DNA of 64,000 nucleotides from Nesterenkonia sp. E16_10 (GTDB lineage: Bacteria; Actinomycetota; Actinomycetes; Actinomycetales; Micrococcaceae). Below, piece after piece: positions 61,110 through 64,000 of the stretch (its first letter is position 1; the number at the start of each line of letters is the position of its first letter). The notes under the pieces were generated by a model. That model made no database searches. It was not told the DNA's origin and worked only from the letters and a program-made list of their open reading frames with translations. Position numbers and translations under genes: made by a program. The DNA is taken from contig NZ_JADPSA010000029.1 in NCBI RefSeq assembly GCF_017347085.1, forward strand, positions 434,001-498,000, in the 5' to 3' direction.

Positions 61110-61123
61110 GTTCGCTGTTGGCA
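61110..61123 (-). promoter_or_regulatory. Candidate ClgR operator upstream of clpP1
   Basis: The sequence GTTCGC, five bases, GCA has one perfect half-site and the exact spacing of the known ClgR box (GTTCGC-N5-GCG), with a single mismatch in the core of the second half. It lies about 106 bases before the clpP1 start, upstream of a possible TAATGT -10 hexamer (61065-61070). ClgR is the activator of clp genes in Actinobacteria. Confidence 0.4.
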
Positions 61124-61160
61124 CATGGTTTCTACCGGCAGTGAACGCCTGGACGCACAG

Positions 61161-61194
61161 AAGGGCCCCACTTCTGGTGTGAAGTGGGGCCCTT
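61161..61194 (-). terminator. Intrinsic terminator downstream of tig
   Basis: A perfect 14-base stem (61161-61174 with 61181-61194) and a six-base loop, 18 bases after the tig stop. It separates tig from clpP1P2, so these are independent units. No T run follows on the minus strand. Confidence 0.8.
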
Positions 61195-61212
61195 CCGATG
61201 CTGCAGGCTGGA

Positions 61213-62637
61213 TCAGCCCTGCTTGGTCTCCTCGGAAGCCTCAGACTCGGTGGTCTCAGCTTCGGCGGTCTCAGTGGTCTCAGCTTCAGCAGACTCAGTG
61301 GTCTCAGACTCGACGCCCTCAGGCTCAGCCTCGTCCTCGTCGCCGGCGGGGGTGACGAAGTCGGTCAGGTCCACGAGGTTGCCCTCGGTGTCCTTGACGA
61401 CGGCGAGCTCGAGCACCTTGGCCAGGGCCTTGCGGCGGCGGACCTCGCCCATGATCATGGGGACCTGTCCGGCCTGGTCGAGCATCTGCGCGAACTGGTT
61501 CGGCTCCATGCCGTACTGCGAGGCGGTGGAGACGATGTATTCGATGACTTCGCTCTGCTCGACGCCGATCTCTTCCTTCTGCGCGATCTCGTCGAGGACG
61601 AGCTCGTTGCGGAAGGCTTCTGCGGTCTGCTTGGAGAGCTCCTCGCGGTGCTCCTCGGTGTCGTGATCGTCGCCGACCTCGTGGCCCTGCGATGAGAAGT
61701 GCTGCTCGACCTGCTCGGCGACCACGGACTCGGGCACGGGGACCTCGATGAGCTCCATGAGCTTCTCGAGCACCTTGTCGCGTGCTTCCACGCCCTGTTC
61801 CACGACGAGGTTCTCCTCGGCCTTGGACGTCAGGTCGGCGCGAAGCTCCTCGATGGTGTCGAACTCCGAGGCGAGCTGAGCGAACTCGTCGTCGGCCTCG
61901 GGCAGCTCGCGCTCCTTGACAGCCTGCAGGGTGACCTTGACCGAGGCGGTCTCACCGGAGTGATCGCCGCCGGCCAGGGTGGTCTCGAAGGTGGCGTCCT
62001 CGCCGGCGGAAAGGCCTTCGAGGGCCTCGTCGATGCCCTCGAGCATGGTGCCTGCGCCGACCTGGTAGGAGAGGCCCGACGCGGTGTCGACCTCTTCCTC
62101 CCCGACGGTGGCGATCAGGTCGATGGTCACGAAGTCGTCGTTGGCGGCGGGGCGCTCGACGTCCTTGAGCGTGCCGAAGCGGGCGCGGAGCTCATCCAGC
62201 TGCTCCTGGACCGCTGCTTCGTCTGCCGAGCGGGACTCGACCTCGATCTCGAGGCCGGAGTACTCCGGCAGCTCGATGACGGGCTTGATGTCCAGCTCGC
62301 CGGTGAACTTGAGCACGCCTTCGTTGGTCTTGACGTCGGGGATCTCTTCGATCTCCACCTCGGGACGGGACAGCGGGGCGAGCTCGGCCTCGGCCAGGCC
62401 CTGCTGGTAGAAGTCGTTGAGACCATCGTTGATGGCCTGCTGCATCACGTACTCGCGTCCGACGCGCTGATCGATGATCGGAGCCGGCACCTTGCCCTTG
62501 CGGAAGCCGGGGACCTGGACCTGCTCGGCGATGCTCTTGTATGCCGCCTTGATCTTTGGCGCCAGCTCCTCGGAAGTCACCTCAACGGTGAGCTTGACGC
62601 GGGTCGGGTTCAGATTCTCTACGGTGCTCTTGACCAC
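61213..62637 (-). CDS. tig: Trigger factor
   Basis: 474 residues. The ribosome-binding signature is [15 protein letters not shown], followed by the PPIase domain and helical arms. The C-terminal tail is a Thr/Glu/Ser/Ala repeat ([19 protein letters not shown]) of about 40 residues, unusually acidic and repetitive. GTG 62637 has AGGAG eight bases upstream. It is a ribosome-associated chaperone. The tRNA-Pro gene lies 40 bases upstream in the same direction. Confidence 0.95.
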   Translation of the reverse strand: MVKSTVENLNPTRVKLTVEVTSEELAPKIKAAYKSIAEQVQVPGFRKGKVPAPIIDQRVGREYVMQQAINDGLNDFYQQGLAEAELAPLSRPEVEIEEIPDVKTNEGVLKFTGELDIKPVIELPEYSGLEIEVESRSADEAAVQEQLDELRARFGTLKDVERPAANDDFVTIDLIATVGEEEVDTASGLSYQVGAGTMLEGIDEALEGLSAGEDATFETTLAGGDHSGETASVKVTLQAVKERELPEADDEFAQLASEFDTIEELRADLTSKAEENLVVEQGVEARDKVLEKLMELIEVPVPESVVAEQVEQHFSSQGHEVGDDHDTEEHREELSKQTAEAFRNELVLDEIAQKEEIGVEQSEVIEYIVSTASQYGMEPNQFAQMLDQAGQVPMIMGEVRRRKALAKVLELAVVKDTEGNLVDLTDFVTPAGDEDEAEPEGVESETTESAEAETTETAEAETTESEASEETKQG

Positions 62638-62677
62638 GTGTGGGGCTCCTGATCGATGACTGGTGAATCGTCTGCTG

Positions 62678-62751
62678 TCGGGGTGACAGGATTTGAACCT
62701 GCGGCCTCACGCTCCCAAAGCGCGCGCTCTACCAAGCTGAGCTACACCCCG
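62678..62751 (-). tRNA. tRNA-Pro (anticodon TGG)
   Basis: A 74-base cloverleaf. Acceptor CGGGGTG pairs with CACCCCG, discriminator A, anticodon loop TTTGGGA with anticodon TGG (plus-strand 62715-62717), T-loop GTTCAAATC. No CCA is encoded. It lies directly upstream of tig in the same direction and may be processed from a shared transcript. Confidence 0.97.
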
Positions 62752-62954
62752 ATTGACTGTCCGCCCTGCCGTGCGGCCGCGCCGTGATGGATCGGCGGGC
62801 CTCCGTGAGGACTTCAGGCGGACCGGTCCACAGTACCGTGTCCTCCCCCAAGGCGACGAATCCTGCGCCATGCGCCCAGGTGAGCCCTCAGATCAGGCAG
62901 TCCGGCGTGACACCGGCGATCTGGCCCGGTGAGAGCACGGTCACCCATTCTCAA

Positions 62955-62984
62955 TTGGCGCACCCGCAGACCTGGTGCTAGAGT
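62955..62984 (+). promoter_or_regulatory. Candidate promoter of the tRNA-Lys gene
   Basis: TTGGCG (62955-62960) and TAGAGT (62979-62984) with an 18-base spacer. The predicted start near 62991 gives a 55-base 5' leader to be removed by RNase P. No other feature was seen in 62752-62954. Confidence 0.5.
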
Positions 62985-63045
62985 TTTATGTCGTTGCCCT
63001 GCTGAGATGCAGAGCAGCAACAGGCAGTACGGCGCTTGTCACTAA

Positions 63046-63118
63046 GGGCCTCTAGCTCAATTGGTAGAGCATCAGACTCTTAATCTGCAGGTTTCGGGTT
63101 CAAGTCCCGAGGGGCCCA
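63046..63118 (+). tRNA. tRNA-Lys (anticodon CTT)
   Basis: A 73-base cloverleaf. Acceptor GGGCCTC pairs with GGGGCCC (one G-T pair), anticodon loop CTCTTAA with anticodon CTT, T-loop GTTCAAGTC, discriminator A, no encoded CCA. It is followed by a strong terminator and is a single-gene unit. Confidence 0.97.
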
Positions 63119-63149
63119 CTTTTGAAGGGCAGGCGCTGTGGCCAGAATC

Positions 63150-63192
63150 AGGCCGCCGGATCACGAGTTCATCGTGAACCGGCGGCCTTTTT
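63150..63192 (+). terminator. Intrinsic terminator of the tRNA-Lys unit
   Basis: AGGCCGCCGG (63150-63159) pairs with CCGGCGGCCT (63179-63188); an inner TCACGA/TCGTGA stem extends the hairpin and a T run follows directly. It is oriented for the tRNA-Lys transcript. Confidence 0.9.
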
Positions 63193-63271
63193 CGTCCCTT
63201 CGCCCGGTCTCACCTGGGCCCACCGCCGCGGGCTCATGCGGTGACAGGCTTGTGGCGTGGCCAAACGCCGC

Positions 63272-63790
63272 TCAGGCGGCGTTCATCCGCTCGACCACGT
63301 CCATGAAGTAGTCGATGAATTCATAGAAGTCCGCCACATCCCGGCCCTGGTGCAGCACGGTCTCGGGGAACTGGTCGAAGCGCACCTGCGCATGGAGATC
63401 CAGCTTCATCCGTCGCCCGGTCGAGAGGGTCACCTCGACCACGTTGTCCTGTGACGCCATCCCGGCGAGGTTCGTGAGGTTGACCAGGGTGGGAATCGCT
63501 GCCGCGGCAGGGCCTGGTTCTTCCCCTCTCCGCAGGGTCTCGACCCGGCTCAGCGCGTCATCGAGATCCACCGGGCAGAGCACGATCTCGACGGGTTCTC
63601 GGCGGTATCCCACCAGCAGCAACGACCCGCCCCAGGCGCGGGCAGCGCCGGTGTTGGCCGGGGCCCCCAGCCGGTCCACCGTGCAGAGGATGTTGTAGGA
63701 CCCGAAGTTCATCACCGAGGCGTCGAAGCTTGCACGCAGGGCATCGACCAGGAGCTGCTCCGGCTGGCTGCGCTCGGTGTGGATGACCAT
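63272..63790 (-). CDS. Hypothetical protein
   Basis: 172 residues, no signal peptide or membrane helix. It has SYNILCTVDRLG, LLLVGYRREPVEIVLCPVDL, and a helical C terminus FYEFIDYFMDVVERMN. I do not recognise a family. The start is ATG 63790, which is divergent from the peroxiredoxin gene by 90 bases. The frame is long and uses the same codon bias as its neighbours, so a real gene is likely. Confidence 0.65.
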   Translation of the reverse strand: MVIHTERSQPEQLLVDALRASFDASVMNFGSYNILCTVDRLGAPANTGAARAWGGSLLLVGYRREPVEIVLCPVDLDDALSRVETLRRGEEPGPAAAAIPTLVNLTNLAGMASQDNVVEVTLSTGRRMKLDLHAQVRFDQFPETVLHQGRDVADFYEFIDYFMDVVERMNAA

Positions 63791-63880
63791 GGGTGCCTCG
63801 ACTCTCTCGGGGGCTGGGTCGATCTATTCTACGGATAGGCTGGTTCAGGCGCATCAGCCATACCGTTGAAAGGATCTTCG

Positions 63881-64000
63881 ATGAGCATTCGACTTGAGAC
63901 CGGCGACGACGCTCCTGACTTCAACCTGCCGAGCGCCGGCGGGGATTCGGTGAGTCTGGACCAGCTGCGCGGGCAGCGGGTCATCCTCTACTTCTACCCC
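63881..64000 (+). CDS. bcp: Peroxiredoxin (Bcp/thioredoxin-dependent peroxidase type), N-terminal part
   Basis: The first 40 codons only; the window ends inside the gene. The sequence RLETGDDAPDFNLPSAGG and the strand RVILYFYP are typical of the AhpC/TSA peroxiredoxin fold of the Bcp group. AAAGGA lies six bases before the ATG. The peroxidatic Cys would follow within a few residues beyond the window. Bcp or a closely related Prx is the likely product. Confidence 0.85.
   Translation, partial: MSIRLETGDDAPDFNLPSAGGDSVSLDQLRGQRVILYFYP

Overview
The window is 64 kb of chromosome from a high-GC actinobacterium, most likely a member of the Micrococcaceae. I infer this from the gcvH-garA-ftsR-DUF151-merR block, the clpP1-clpP2-clpX-tig neighbourhood, a mycothione reductase, and a folC-DUF4233-ndk run behind an ileS T-box. 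A halophilic or alkaliphilic relative such as Nesterenkonia is plausible from the surface-polymer genes, but that is inference. I saw no insertion sequence, prophage, CRISPR array or replication origin. Coding density is high, and most convergent gene pairs are separated by a strong bidirectional hairpin.

Layout. 1-2.6 kb: end of a polyamine or gamma-glutamyl-amine catabolic operon (PuuD-like hydrolase, aldehyde dehydrogenase, short-chain dehydrogenase). 2.65-4.05 kb: an ammonium transporter behind a GlnR-type operator. 4.1-9.6 kb: an MFS exporter, a DUF1801 protein and smc. 9.6-31.4 kb: a surface-glycopolymer island. 31.5-37.4 kb: ndk, DUF4233, folC and ileS with its T-box riboswitch. 37.4-40.5 kb: a sodium/solute symporter with a 43-residue partner and a long leader, then an MgtC-type protein. 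40.5-47.9 kb: a secreted thermonuclease-like lipoprotein, valS, an SDR, and a mycothiol redox pair. 48-53.5 kb: a DUF4352 membrane protein, a monooxygenase-fold protein, a ParA-type ATPase and the gcvH-garA-ftsR-DUF151-merR cluster. 53.7-58.1 kb: a trehalose-type LpqY-SugABC importer. 58.2-62.6 kb: clpX, clpP2, clpP1 and tig. 62.7-64 kb: tRNA-Pro, tRNA-Lys, a hypothetical gene and the start of a peroxiredoxin gene.

The most interesting part is the 22-kb island. It holds WecB (UDP-GlcNAc 2-epimerase) and a WecC-type nucleotide-sugar dehydrogenase, which together would make UDP-ManNAcA. It also holds two paralogous GT2/GT-B fusion glycosyltransferases, a membrane-anchored methyltransferase and three acyltransferase-3/SGNH proteins. 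Three consecutive ATP-grasp proteins follow (one TupA-like, two resembling the central domain of cyanophycin synthetase), and a TagGH/Wzm-Wzt-type ABC exporter completes the set. Together these suggest an acidic, ManNAcA-containing wall polymer that is acylated and may carry amino acids or peptide, comparable to a teichuronopeptide. I know of no described system with this exact gene set, but I cannot search for one here.
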